Under the pieces are notes generated by a model that saw only the letters and a program-made list of their open reading frames with translations, searched no databases and had not been told where the DNA came from. Shown here piece by piece: positions 16,390 through 24,953 of a stretch of DNA of 64,000 bases. Position numbers and translations under genes: made by a program. Source of the stretch: Paenibacillus piscarius (GTDB lineage: Bacteria > Bacillota > Bacilli > Paenibacillales > Paenibacillaceae); contig NZ_JAIEUI010000024.1 of the NCBI RefSeq assembly GCF_022234545.1, forward strand, positions 1-64,000, given 5' to 3'. Within the stretch, counting starts at the first letter, position 1, and the number at the start of each line of letters is the position of its first letter.

Positions 16390-16998
16390 GTGAGAGTCGT
16401 ATCGGGAAGTGCAAAAGGCAGGCCGCTCAAAAGTGTTCCAGGCAATGGCACACGGCCTACTACCGATAAAGTGAAGGAAGCTTTATTCAGTATGATCGGT
16501 CCCTATTTCGATGGAGGGACGGCACTGGATTTATTTGCAGGCACCGGCGGCCTCGGGATTGAGGCACTGAGCAGAGGGATGGAAGCGGCCGTATTCGTTG
16601 ATATGGAACAGAAGGCTATCGATACGGTCCGTGCAAATCTGAAGGCGGCAAGACTGGAGGCCCAGGCTGAGGTCTACCGCAACGATGCCGGAAGAGCGCT
16701 GGGGGCGCTGGAGAAGCGGGGAAGAGCATTCGATCTGGTGTTCCTGGACCCGCCTTACCGCATGAAACATGGACATGAGCTAATGGCGGCATTAGCGGCC
16801 AGGCAATTGCTGAAGCCTGAAGCCATAGTGGTGATGGAGCATGAATCCGGGTATGCCTATCCGGAGGACATTCCGGGGTTCAGCCGGATGAAGCAGTCCG
16901 TGTATGGTGAGGTAACGATCTCTATCTATCAGTATGAAGCTGCTCTTCCGGAAGTTGATGCGGGCGGCCAGGAGGTTAATGATGAGTCAGCAAATTAG
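16390..16998 (+). CDS. rsmD: 16S rRNA (guanine(966)-N(2))-methyltransferase
   Basis: A 202-residue SAM-dependent methyltransferase that modifies G966 (E. coli numbering) of 16S rRNA in the small subunit. The start MRVVSGSAKGRPL, the SAM loop LDLFAGTGGLGIEALSRG (about 46-63) and the catalytic DPPY near residue 119 are diagnostic. GTG start with AGGTGG 7 bases upstream. The 3' end overlaps coaD by 17 bases, a conserved pairing in Bacilli. The C-terminal tail after residue 185 is a short acidic extension. Confidence 0.95.
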   Translation: MRVVSGSAKGRPLKSVPGNGTRPTTDKVKEALFSMIGPYFDGGTALDLFAGTGGLGIEALSRGMEAAVFVDMEQKAIDTVRANLKAARLEAQAEVYRNDAGRALGALEKRGRAFDLVFLDPPYRMKHGHELMAALAARQLLKPEAIVVMEHESGYAYPEDIPGFSRMKQSVYGEVTISIYQYEAALPEVDAGGQEVNDESAN

Positions 16999-17500
16999 AA
17001 AAGAGCGTGTCGCCATCTACCCGGGGACCTTTGATCCGGTGACGCTGGGGCATATGGATATTATCCAACGGGCAGCCAAGCAGTTCGACCGGCTGATTGT
17101 GACTGTGCTGAATAACTTAAGCAAGAATCCGCTGTTCTCGGTGGAGGAGCGCACAGAGCTGCTGCGCCAGGCCACAGCGGACATTCCGAATGTTGAGGTG
17201 GACAGCTTCCGCGACCTGCTGGTGAATTATGTCCGGCAGAAGGACGCCCAGGTGATTGTCCGGGGGATCCGGACGGTTACGGATTTCGAATATGAGCTGC
17301 AGAATGCATCGATTAATCATAATCTGGACCCGGAAGCGGAAACGATATTTATGATGACCAATCCGAAGTACTCCTATCTTAGCTCCAGTGTGGTGAAGGA
17401 GATTGCCCATTTCGGCGGGAAGGTCTCGGATTTCGTAACAGCTGAAGTGGAGCAGGCGATGAAGCTTAAGTTCAGCCGGCTGGACGGTCTTTCGAAGTAA
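16982..17500 (+). CDS. coaD: phosphopantetheine adenylyltransferase
   Basis: A 172-residue enzyme of coenzyme A synthesis: ATP + 4'-phosphopantetheine to dephospho-CoA. Nucleotidyltransferase motif YPGTFDPVTLGHMDII (T/HxGH), VRGIRTVTDFEYE, and the SSSVVKEIA motif are present. Start ATG at 16982 (second of two ATGs) has AGGAGG 6 bases upstream, inside rsmD. The gene overlaps ylbJ tail-to-tail by 29 bases. Confidence 0.96.
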   Translation: MSQQIRKERVAIYPGTFDPVTLGHMDIIQRAAKQFDRLIVTVLNNLSKNPLFSVEERTELLRQATADIPNVEVDSFRDLLVNYVRQKDAQVIVRGIRTVTDFEYELQNASINHNLDPEAETIFMMTNPKYSYLSSSVVKEIAHFGGKVSDFVTAEVEQAMKLKFSRLDGLSK

Positions 17501-18710
17501 GAAGTCTTAGCGCAGCCGATAGAGCCAGCAGCAGCAGAATGAGCAGGCATTGCAGTGCCAGCAGCTGCGGGATGAAGCTCCATAGGCCATGCACCGGGCT
17601 TGAGCCAAGCGCTGCAATGCCGGGAGTGAGATTTGCGTTAACCGGCAGGACCGCAGTGCGGAGGTTCAGCAGCGGTGTCCAGAGCAGCAGGGTCAGCCCG
17701 CAAGCAATACCGCTATGCAGCAGCCGGACGGCGGCGAACGGAAGGAACCGGACTTTCGCTGCTTTCAGGACGGTGAGCGCCTGAAGCTGGGCACAGATGC
17801 CGCTCCAGGCGGCTGCGGCAGACAGCAGTGCCGGACCCAGCGGGTTGCTTAAGAGGGAGGCCTCAGCTCCCGCTGCTGAGGTTATGGCGCGGGCGCCGAG
17901 ATGAATCTCCAGCAGGCCTGCCGTCAGAAGCGGTGTAAGCTGCGGGAACAGTCTGCCTGCTATATTAATGACCACGGCGAACATAATGATGTAACCGCCT
18001 ACGATCATCAGATTCTGTACGGCGGAGGATACCGATTCGCCCAGTACCTTGCCGAAGCCCCGTCCGTCCCTCTCGCGGGCTTCGGCTGTGGCCTGCCGGA
18101 TCCGGCCGGGCAAGGACGTCTTGGTGCCTTGCGGAGAAGCGTCAACAGGGACTGAGCCGGACTTCCGTATCCCGGAGCGGTCCAGGCGGGAGGCGATGCA
18201 GCCCGCTGCCAGGCCCGAGATCCAGTGCAGGGCAAGCAGGGCGTACCCGGCGGCCGGACTGTGCAGGAAGGCGGTTCCGATCACAATCAGGAGGGTGACC
18301 GGACTGGCGTAATGGACCAGAGAAGCCAGCCTTCCTGCCTCCTTGTCCGTAAGATCCCCTTGCCGGTGCAGCTGCATGACACCCTCCGCCCCGGCCGGGA
18401 AGCCGGCGGTAAGGCCAAGGACCAGAGTCCAGCCGCCTGCACCGGGAAGCCGGAACAGCCGCTTCATCAGCGGCTCCATCAGCACGCCGATGCCATGTAC
18501 GAAGCCTGACGCGGTCAGCATCTCCGACAGGATCAGGAAGGGCAGCAGCGCCGGGAAGACGATGGTCCACCAGAGCTTGAGCCCGGCGAGGGAGGCCTTG
18601 AACGAGGACTCGGGGGCAAAGACAATGGCGGCGGCAAGCAGAATGGCTGCTGCGCCTGCCGCAAAGGGAGCCGTTCCCCGAAGCAAACGGCGTATGCTGA
18701 AGTTTATCAT
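17472..18710 (-). CDS. ylbJ: sporulation integral membrane protein YlbJ
   Basis: About 412 residues with eight or so membrane segments and the YlbJ nucleoside-transporter-like core: LKLWWTIVFPALLPFLILSE, GLTAGFPAGAEGV, YASPVTLLIVIG. In B. subtilis YlbJ is sigma-E dependent and needed for spore cortex formation. A Lys/Arg/Ser-rich loop of about 40 residues (around 190-230) lies in the middle. The ATG at 18710 has AGAGGTGA upstream; a start 69 bases earlier would overlap the next gene's leader. Transcribed against its neighbours. Confidence 0.92.
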   Translation of the reverse strand: MINFSIRRLLRGTAPFAAGAAAILLAAAIVFAPESSFKASLAGLKLWWTIVFPALLPFLILSEMLTASGFVHGIGVLMEPLMKRLFRLPGAGGWTLVLGLTAGFPAGAEGVMQLHRQGDLTDKEAGRLASLVHYASPVTLLIVIGTAFLHSPAAGYALLALHWISGLAAGCIASRLDRSGIRKSGSVPVDASPQGTKTSLPGRIRQATAEARERDGRGFGKVLGESVSSAVQNLMIVGGYIIMFAVVINIAGRLFPQLTPLLTAGLLEIHLGARAITSAAGAEASLLSNPLGPALLSAAAAWSGICAQLQALTVLKAAKVRFLPFAAVRLLHSGIACGLTLLLWTPLLNLRTAVLPVNANLTPGIAALGSSPVHGLWSFIPQLLALQCLLILLLLALSAALRLLTSKDRPAG

Positions 18711-18784
18711 TAGAAGCGTCACCTCTTCATAGCTTAGGACATAGGCATAGCTTGTTAACAATCTATGCGGAGGAGACAACCATC

Positions 18785-19909
18785 ATGCCACGGCCGGAGA
18801 GAAGCCCCCGGCCGTGGCATCATATTCCATTGCCGGGGCCGCGGGCCGCGGGAAAGAAGGGGAACAGCTTGAGGCAGCAGAAACGCCGGGTGGGCATCCG
18901 TGCTACAGCCTATTTATTTTCATTCGTGGTCATTCTCTATGTTGTTGTCTTCATGAATACGCCTTATATCGTCTATCAGCCGGGAAGCGCCTCAGAGGTC
19001 GCACCAATGATCAAGGTGGAGAATGCGGATCCGCAGGAGCAGGGGACCTTCATGATGACCACTGTCTCGGCAAGTTACGCCAATGTGGCCCTTCTGATCT
19101 CCTCCTTGTTCAACTCCAATTCAGAGGTTGTGCTCAAAGAGACCCGTCTGCAGGATAAGACGGAGCAGGAGTACGCGGCTGAACAGGTCTTCTATATGAA
19201 CAGCTCCCAGTCTTATGCCGTTCAGGCCGCTTATCATGCCGCCGGTATTCCGTATGAGGATGTTGTGGATTATCTGTATGTGTTCTCTGTGCCGGAGGCG
19301 GCCAGCCAGGGCCAGTTCAAGCCGGGGGACAAAATCATCAGTGTGGAAGGCCAGCAGGCCGCTGACCCTGAAGGCCTGTCCAAGTTACTGTCCGTCCACG
19401 CGATCGGCGACACCGTAAATGTAGTGCTGGAGCGCGGCGGCAAGGAAATGAAGGAGCAGGTCAAGCTGGTAGGGGTCAAGAACCCGGAGACCTCGGCGCT
19501 GCGGCCCGGCTTCGGTGTTGTTATCGGTGCGGTGCAGAAGGTGGAGCCTAAGGAAGCAGGCAAAGGCGTCAGCTTCGTGGATACGAAGGTGGGCGGCCCG
19601 TCTGCGGGACTGATGTTCACCATGGAAATTTATAACCGGCTCACGCCGGGCGACCTGACCCGGGGCCACCGGGTTGCGGGAACAGGGACAATCGATGCAG
19701 AGGGCAAGGTGGGGCCCATCGGCGGGGTGAAGCACAAGATTGTGGCAGCTGACCGCAAGGGTGCTGAAATCTTCTTCGTGCCGAAGGACAATTATGCGGA
19801 AGCCAAGGCGAAGGCGGACCAGATCGGTACTAAGATGAAGCTGGTCTCTGTGTCCACCCTGTCGGATGCCTTGAAATACATGGAGGAGCTGCCGGAGGTC
19901 AAATCCTGA
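18785..19909 (+). CDS. ylbL: SepM/YlbL (DdcP) family PDZ-Lon membrane protease
   Basis: About 374 residues: a short cytoplasmic basic N-terminus, one transmembrane helix (TAYLFSFVVILYVVVFM), an extracellular PDZ domain (SQGQFKPGDKIISVEGQQ) and a C-terminal Lon-type peptidase. Catalytic Ser is in GGPSAGLMFT and Lys in GGVKHKIVAA. YlbL/DdcP of B. subtilis degrades the division inhibitor YneA after DNA damage; the streptococcal SepM trims a peptide pheromone. ATG at 18785 with GGAGGAG upstream. Its 3' end overlaps tmcAL by 11 bases, convergent. Confidence 0.93.
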   Translation: MPRPERSPRPWHHIPLPGPRAAGKKGNSLRQQKRRVGIRATAYLFSFVVILYVVVFMNTPYIVYQPGSASEVAPMIKVENADPQEQGTFMMTTVSASYANVALLISSLFNSNSEVVLKETRLQDKTEQEYAAEQVFYMNSSQSYAVQAAYHAAGIPYEDVVDYLYVFSVPEAASQGQFKPGDKIISVEGQQAADPEGLSKLLSVHAIGDTVNVVLERGGKEMKEQVKLVGVKNPETSALRPGFGVVIGAVQKVEPKEAGKGVSFVDTKVGGPSAGLMFTMEIYNRLTPGDLTRGHRVAGTGTIDAEGKVGPIGGVKHKIVAADRKGAEIFFVPKDNYAEAKAKADQIGTKMKLVSVSTLSDALKYMEELPEVKS

Positions 19910-21137
19910 CCGGCGGCTCCAGATAGTCGCTGTACAGATCGCTGCGCAGCGGATTCTTATAGGCACCTGCGAATACGGCAGCAGCCTGAAGGTCGCGCTC
20001 CAGCATGGGATGATCGAAGCGGGCGGGGCTTGTTACCACAGGGAGCGAGGCCCGTTGCTTCATGGCCTTAAGCAGCTCCCGGCCGCTCTCACGGAAGCCC
20101 AGGACGCGGATATAGCCCGGCCCCCGGGAGAGGGCGGACGGAGACTGCTCTGCCTTGCTGTGGTTCAGCAGGGTGTGAAGCAGCAGGCGCTGCAGCCGGG
20201 TATGGGTGTACCGCTTGCTCTTCAGCTCCTGGAGCAGTCCGCCGACCGTGAACTGTTCGAGCCGGGGCAGAATGCGCAGCAGCCGGTGCTCCAGACCCTC
20301 GTTCATGTCCTGCACCACATGCAGCTCCGCGGCGGTGCAGGTGGTTAGCACGTGGCGCAGCGGGATGCGGAAGTCCTCCAGGCCGACCGGGCCGCGGCCT
20401 GCAGCGATCTCCCGCTCCAGGATGAAGCGGCTGTACTCCGGCATGTACGCCGCTGGAGAACCGCCCTCGTGCAGCAGCCTGCGGATGGCTGTTGCACTGG
20501 CAATGGCCGACCCGCCGGTTAGCGGGTCGTGGAAGCCCGCACCGGTGCGCGGCACGGTCAAGGGCGTGATCGCGCTGCCCAGCCGGCGCAGCGCAATCAG
20601 GTAGTGCAGGCCGAGGCTGTTGTTGGGCTGCCGCAATATATGTTCGACATCGGCCGGTTTCTCCTCTCCCATGAAAGAGGCCTCCCAGGCCGCCGCCGCC
20701 GCTGCGCTGAACGCGGCGGGGAATCCCGCGCCCTGCGCCAGGCGGGCGCGGATCTCCTCCTTAAGCGAGCTGCTCTCCTCGGCCAGGAATCCGGCCAGGG
20801 GCATCAGCGCGCTTAAGGTGCCGGCTTCGGAGCCGAAGCACAGCAGGTCCGCGACGCCGGTCGCTTCCAGCAGGGAGACCGCTCCGAAGGCGAACCACTC
20901 TGCCGGCTGGACCGCATACGCCACCGGCAGCTCAATCACCAGATCGGCGCCCATATGCAGCGCCATCTCGGTGCGGGCGCGCTTGCTCACCGCCGCCGGC
21001 TCGCCGCGCTGCGTGAACGGGCCGCTCATGATAACGATGGCACGGTCCGCGCCCGATATTCTTTTGGCCTCATTGAAATGATGGACATGCCCGTTATGTA
21101 AAGGGTTATATTCGGCTATAATACCTACAGTTCTCAC
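19899..21137 (-). CDS. tmcAL: tRNA(Met) cytidine acetate ligase
   Basis: A 412-residue enzyme (YlbM) that uses acetate and ATP to acetylate C34 of elongator tRNA-Met. The N-terminal nucleotidyltransferase fold shows GIIAEYNPLHNGHVHHFNEA (HxGH form HNGH), VIMSGPFTQRGEPA, and ADLVIELP. The C-terminal two-thirds are less conserved. The region is GC-rich, with an Ala-rich insert near residue 150. Placed between ylbL and yceD exactly as in Bacillus. Confidence 0.94.
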   Translation of the reverse strand: MRTVGIIAEYNPLHNGHVHHFNEAKRISGADRAIVIMSGPFTQRGEPAAVSKRARTEMALHMGADLVIELPVAYAVQPAEWFAFGAVSLLEATGVADLLCFGSEAGTLSALMPLAGFLAEESSSLKEEIRARLAQGAGFPAAFSAAAAAAWEASFMGEEKPADVEHILRQPNNSLGLHYLIALRRLGSAITPLTVPRTGAGFHDPLTGGSAIASATAIRRLLHEGGSPAAYMPEYSRFILEREIAAGRGPVGLEDFRIPLRHVLTTCTAAELHVVQDMNEGLEHRLLRILPRLEQFTVGGLLQELKSKRYTHTRLQRLLLHTLLNHSKAEQSPSALSRGPGYIRVLGFRESGRELLKAMKQRASLPVVTSPARFDHPMLERDLQAAAVFAGAYKNPLRSDLYSDYLEPPVRI

Positions 21138-21243
21138 AGTTGCTTCACACCCTATTCTGGAATCTCTGAGCCGTTAATTAGCGCATCAATATATGTATAT
21201 CATAATTTGTTAAGCCCCCTGAAACAATATCAAGGGAAAATGG

Positions 21244-21273
21244 TTGACAAACTCAGGGAATAATAGGTATAAT
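21244..21273 (+). promoter_or_regulatory. consensus sigma-A promoter for yceD-rpmF
   Basis: TTGACA (21244-21249), 18-bp spacer, TATAAT (21268-21273), both hexamers perfect. The start codon of yceD is 28 bases further on, giving a short leader. Confidence 0.9.
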
Positions 21274-21300
21274 AAATTTTGTTTGTTTGGAGTGATAGAG

Positions 21301-21822
21301 ATGAACATTCACTTTCGCAAATTAGCGAATGCCGACGAACCTGCCGTGCTCCATGAAGTTGTGGATGTACGCGAGTTTGTCAAAGGACGCAAGGATATTC
21401 TTGCGGTAGCCCCACTCTCAGTTGACCTTAAAGCGCTGCCCGCGGGAACCGATAGTGTGAACGTGGTGGGAACACTGAAGGGCGAGGTGGATATGTTATG
21501 TTCACGTTGTCTGAGCGAGGTCACCAGCAGGCTGAACATTCCTTTCGCTGAGACTTTCAAGTGGCTGAAACAGCCCATTCTTCCCGAAGACGAAGATGAG
21601 GAAATCATCTACATCCAGGATGAGATGGTGGATCTGATCCCGTTCGTGGAAGAAACTTTCGTACTGCACTTGCCGGATTCGGTATTGTGCAAGGCAGACT
21701 GTCTTGGTCTTTGTCAGAAATGCGGACAGAACTTGAACGAAGGCACCTGCAGTTGCGACAACACAGTGATCGATCCAAGACTCGCTGGGTTGAAAGGATT
21801 CTTTACCAAGCAAGATAACTAA
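21301..21822 (+). CDS. yceD: YceD/DUF177 family protein
   Basis: About 173 residues, the DUF177 family almost always encoded before rpmF; plant and bacterial members are linked to 23S rRNA processing. A CSRCL pair near residue 65 and a C-terminal CKADCLGLCQKCGQNL/CSC cluster probably bind zinc. An acidic block (EDEDEE) lies in the centre. ATG at 21301 with GGAGTGA upstream is preferred over an ATG 57 bases earlier that overlaps the promoter. Confidence 0.92.
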   Translation: MNIHFRKLANADEPAVLHEVVDVREFVKGRKDILAVAPLSVDLKALPAGTDSVNVVGTLKGEVDMLCSRCLSEVTSRLNIPFAETFKWLKQPILPEDEDEEIIYIQDEMVDLIPFVEETFVLHLPDSVLCKADCLGLCQKCGQNLNEGTCSCDNTVIDPRLAGLKGFFTKQDN

Positions 21823-21873
21823 GAACAAATCCCAAGTTCATTGGGTCACAACACATTCGGGGGGTGTAACACA

Positions 21874-22047
21874 ATGGCAGTACCTCAACGCAGAACGTCC
21901 AAGACTCGCCGTGACAAGCGTCGTACTCACTTCAAACTGGTAGTTCCAGGTATGGTGAAATGCGAACAATGCGGCGAATTGAAGCTGGCTCACCATGTAT
22001 GCAAAGTTTGCGGAACATACAAGGCTAGAGAAATCATCAAACAATAG
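21874..22047 (+). CDS. rpmF: 50S ribosomal protein L32
   Basis: A 57-residue L32 of the zinc-binding (C+) type: MAVPQRRTSKTRRDKRR N-terminus and a CEQCG...HHVCKVCG ribbon. ATG at 21874 with GGGGGG about 9 bases upstream. Cotranscribed with yceD from the strong promoter at 21244, and ended by the terminator at 22064, so the fatty-acid genes behind it have their own control. Confidence 0.97.
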   Translation: MAVPQRRTSKTRRDKRRTHFKLVVPGMVKCEQCGELKLAHHVCKVCGTYKAREIIKQ

Positions 22048-22063
22048 TTTGCACAGAAGAGTG

Positions 22064-22095
22064 GCACTTCATCTGCGGGTGAAGTGCTATTTTTA
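22064..22095 (+). terminator. rpmF terminator
   Basis: GCACTTCA-TCTGCGGG-TGAAGTGC perfect 8-bp stem followed by TATTTTTAT. Confidence 0.88.
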
Positions 22096-22211
22096 TGCAA
22101 ATATAAGAACTTAGATGTTTCACACGACAACTTATCCTTCTATTTCCCGCTGAAACGGTACGCAGAAAGGCCTTGCGGGATACGGGTTTGCAGTGCTTTT
22201 CAAGCCAAAGC

Positions 22212-22262
22212 TTTATTTTTGCAGCTTCATGCTTTATACTACATATTAGTACCTGGTTCTAA
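22212..22262 (+). promoter_or_regulatory. promoter and FapR operator of the fatty acid operon
   Basis: A -10 box TATACT (22235-22240) with a weak -35 TTTATT 17 bases upstream is followed at once by TTAGTACC-T-GGTTCTAA (22246-22262), a 17-bp near-palindrome matching the FapR operator known from Bacilli (TTAGTACCTG core). Position over the transcription start fits repression that malonyl-CoA relieves. Confidence 0.85.
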
Positions 22263-22351
22263 TTGTTAATGAATGACAGAGCTTATGGCTCTGGCGGCCA
22301 CTCTTGCGGGCCGATGCTACACATCAGGCCTGTGACGGGAGGTGAGCCGCT

Positions 22352-22957
22352 ATGGAGCGGATGTCCAAGAAAGAACGCCAGCAGAAGCTGCTGTCTATAA
22401 TTGAAGGGAACCCTTTTGTAACCGACCGGGAGTTAACCCGCCAGCTGAAGGTGAGTATCCAGACCATCCGGCTGGACCGGATGGAGCTTGGGATACCGGA
22501 GCTGCGCGAGCGCATGAAGCAGATGGCAGAGCATTCCTACGATCAGGTGCGTTCCCTGCCGGCGGATGAGGTGGTCGGTGACATTGTCGATCTGCAGCTG
22601 GACCGGAGCGGGATCTCGATCTTCGAGATCCGCGGAGAGCATGTCTTCTCCAGGAACGGGATTGCCCGGGGCCATTACGTCTTCGGCCAGGCGAATTCGC
22701 TCGCCGTTGCTGTCATTAATGATGAGATTGCCTTAACGGCTTCGGCAGAGGTGCGGTTTGTACGCATGGTCCGGCTGGGGGAGAAATGCATTGCCAAGGC
22801 GCAGGTGCGCTCCCAGGCGGGCCGGGCCGGCAAAGCTGAAGTGGACGTGTTTACATATGTCGGGGAAGAACTGGTATTTCAAGGCCATTTTATAGTGTAT
22901 CGTTCAGCGGTTGAAGAGTACAGCGAAGGGGGAAACCGGAGTGCGGATCGCCATTGA
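22352..22957 (+). CDS. fapR: transcription factor FapR
   Basis: A 201-residue repressor of fatty acid and phospholipid genes. N-terminal DeoR-like HTH (LTRQLKVSIQTIRLDRMEL) and a C-terminal hot-dog effector domain that binds malonyl-CoA (FEIRGEHVFSRNGIARGHYVFGQANSLAVA). ATG with GGGAGGTGA 6 bases upstream. The 3' end overlaps plsX by 17 bases. Its operator lies about 90 bases before the start, so it is autoregulated together with the whole fab operon. Confidence 0.95.
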   Translation: MERMSKKERQQKLLSIIEGNPFVTDRELTRQLKVSIQTIRLDRMELGIPELRERMKQMAEHSYDQVRSLPADEVVGDIVDLQLDRSGISIFEIRGEHVFSRNGIARGHYVFGQANSLAVAVINDEIALTASAEVRFVRMVRLGEKCIAKAQVRSQAGRAGKAEVDVFTYVGEELVFQGHFIVYRSAVEEYSEGGNRSADRH

Positions 22958-23930
22958 TGCCATGGGCGGGGACAATGCTCCAGAATGTAATGTAGAGGGG
23001 GCGCTGGCAGCGGCTGCGGAATGGAGTGATCTCCAGATTGTGCTGGTTGGTGATGAAGCCAGACTTGCACCGCTGCTGAAGAACAGGCCTTCCAATGTGA
23101 CAGTGCGCCATGCAGGTGATGTAATCGGAGCGGAGGATGAGCCGGTGAAGGCTGTCCGCCGCAAGAAGGACTCATCTATGGTTGTTGCCGGCCGGATGGT
23201 CCGAGAGGGTGAAGCGGATGCCATGATCTCCTCGGGCAATACGGGAGCGCTGATGACAACCGGGCTGCTCGTGGTCGGACGGATGGAGGGGATTGAGCGG
23301 CCAGCGCTGGCTCCTATGATTCCTACCCTGGATGAGGTCGGTGTCCTCGCTCTGGACCTGGGGGCCAATATGGACGCCAAGCCGCAGCATCTGGCCCAAT
23401 ACGCCCTGATCGGCAGCGTCTACCGGAAGAAAGTTCACGGCATTGCGAAGCCCCGGGTGGGCTTGCTGAATGTAGGGACTGAGCCGGGTAAGGGAAATGA
23501 GCTGACGAAGGAAGCTTATCCTCTGCTGGAGAGTCTTCAGGGCATTCATTTTGTCGGTAATGTGGAAGCGCGCGATGTGCTCACCGGAGCATGTGATGTG
23601 CTGGTCTGCGACGGCTTTGCCGGCAATATTCTGCTGAAATCGCTGGAGGGAACAGCCGGTGCCATGTTCTCGCTGCTGAAGGAGCAGTTCAGTAAGTCGC
23701 TTAAGACGAAGCTTGGAGCAGCGATTCTGATGCCGGAGCTGAGAAGCCTGAAGGGCAAGATGGATTATAAAGAGCACGGCGGAGCACCGCTGCTGGGGCT
23801 GAGCGGCCTGGTGGTGAAGGGGCATGGCTCTTCAGATGGCAATGCGGTGAAGAATGCAGTAAGACAGGCCCGGCTTGCACTGCAGGCCGATCTGGTGTCC
23901 AGTATATCTAAGGAAATTAGCGGGAAGTGA
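22941..23930 (+). CDS. plsX: phosphate acyltransferase PlsX
   Basis: About 329 residues. Converts acyl-ACP and phosphate to acyl-phosphate, the acyl donor for phosphatidic acid synthesis. The diagnostic N-terminus RIAIDAMGGDNAP is seen. The GTG at 22941 has AAGGGGG 8 bases upstream inside fapR. Other family segments: MISSGNTGALM, LLNVGTEPGKGNEL, and GFAGNILLKSLEG. Peripheral membrane enzyme at the start of phospholipid synthesis. Confidence 0.96.
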   Translation: MRIAIDAMGGDNAPECNVEGALAAAAEWSDLQIVLVGDEARLAPLLKNRPSNVTVRHAGDVIGAEDEPVKAVRRKKDSSMVVAGRMVREGEADAMISSGNTGALMTTGLLVVGRMEGIERPALAPMIPTLDEVGVLALDLGANMDAKPQHLAQYALIGSVYRKKVHGIAKPRVGLLNVGTEPGKGNELTKEAYPLLESLQGIHFVGNVEARDVLTGACDVLVCDGFAGNILLKSLEGTAGAMFSLLKEQFSKSLKTKLGAAILMPELRSLKGKMDYKEHGGAPLLGLSGLVVKGHGSSDGNAVKNAVRQARLALQADLVSSISKEISGK

Positions 23931-23938
23931 GTGACAAC

Positions 23939-24928
23939 ATGAGACAATTACGTCCGGTAGGCATCATCGGGACAGGGAAATATGTACCTGAGCGAATATT
24001 GACCAACAGCGATCTTGAGAAGATGGTTGAGACCAACGATGAATGGATCGTCAGCCGAACAGGCATCAAGGAACGGCATATTGCCGCTCCAGGCCAGGCA
24101 ACTTCGGATCTGGCTTACGAAGCGGCGCTGAAGGCGCTGGAATCTGCAGGGATGAAGGCGGAAGAGCTGGATCTCATTATTGTGGCGACGGTAACACCGG
24201 ACAGCGCATTTCCGTCTACAGCCTGTATTCTGCAGGATAAGCTGGGAGCCAAGGGCGCAGCCGCATTCGACCTGTCGGCAGCCTGCTCCGGCTTCGTCTA
24301 CAGTCTGGCGACAGCCACCGGCTTTATCCAGAACGGCATGTACAACAATGCGCTTGTTATCGGAGCAGACACCTTGTCAAGCATCACGGATTATACAGAC
24401 CGCAATACCTGCGTGCTGTTCGGCGACGGTGCCGGCGCAGTAATTGTCGGTGAGGTTCCGGAAGGCCGCGGCTTCCAGTCCTTCGACCTGGGGGCTGAGG
24501 GCTCGGGCGGCAGTCTGCTTAATCTGGAAGCAGGCGGCTCTCGTCTGCCGGCTTCCCATCAGACGGTTGATGACAAGAAACACTTCATCTATATGAACGG
24601 CCGTGAGGTCTTCAAGTTCGCGGTGCGTGTGATGGGATCGGCAACGGAGCGTGTGCTGACCAAGGCGGGGCTGACCAAGGAGAACATTGACCTGTTCGTT
24701 CCGCATCAGGCGAACATCCGGATTATCCAGTCGGCGATGCAGCGCCTGGAGCTGCCGCCGGAGAAAGTTGTCGTCAATGTTGATAAATATGCGAATACCT
24801 CCGCAGCCTCGATTCCGCTTGCGCTTGTGGAAGCGGCGGAGGAAGGCCGCATGAAGGAAGGCGACGCTGTACTGATGGTCGGCTTCGGCGGCGGATTAAC
24901 CTGGGGCGCTTCGGTGCTGATCTGGTAA
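23939..24928 (+). CDS. fabH: beta-ketoacyl-ACP synthase III
   Basis: About 329 residues. Starts fatty acid chains by condensing acyl-CoA with malonyl-ACP. Thiolase fold with the catalytic triad: Cys in DLSAACSGFVY, His in VPHQANIRII and Asn in VDKYANTSAAS. Start ATG 23939 gives MRQLRPVGIIGTGKYVPE, the usual family N-terminus; a GTG at 23927 overlapping the plsX stop is an alternative. FabH inside the plsX-fab operon, rather than elsewhere as in B. subtilis, is the Paenibacillus arrangement. Confidence 0.95.
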   Translation: MRQLRPVGIIGTGKYVPERILTNSDLEKMVETNDEWIVSRTGIKERHIAAPGQATSDLAYEAALKALESAGMKAEELDLIIVATVTPDSAFPSTACILQDKLGAKGAAAFDLSAACSGFVYSLATATGFIQNGMYNNALVIGADTLSSITDYTDRNTCVLFGDGAGAVIVGEVPEGRGFQSFDLGAEGSGGSLLNLEAGGSRLPASHQTVDDKKHFIYMNGREVFKFAVRVMGSATERVLTKAGLTKENIDLFVPHQANIRIIQSAMQRLELPPEKVVVNVDKYANTSAASIPLALVEAAEEGRMKEGDAVLMVGFGGGLTWGASVLIW

Positions 24929-24953
24929 TACACGGGAGGGAGCAGAATACCTA

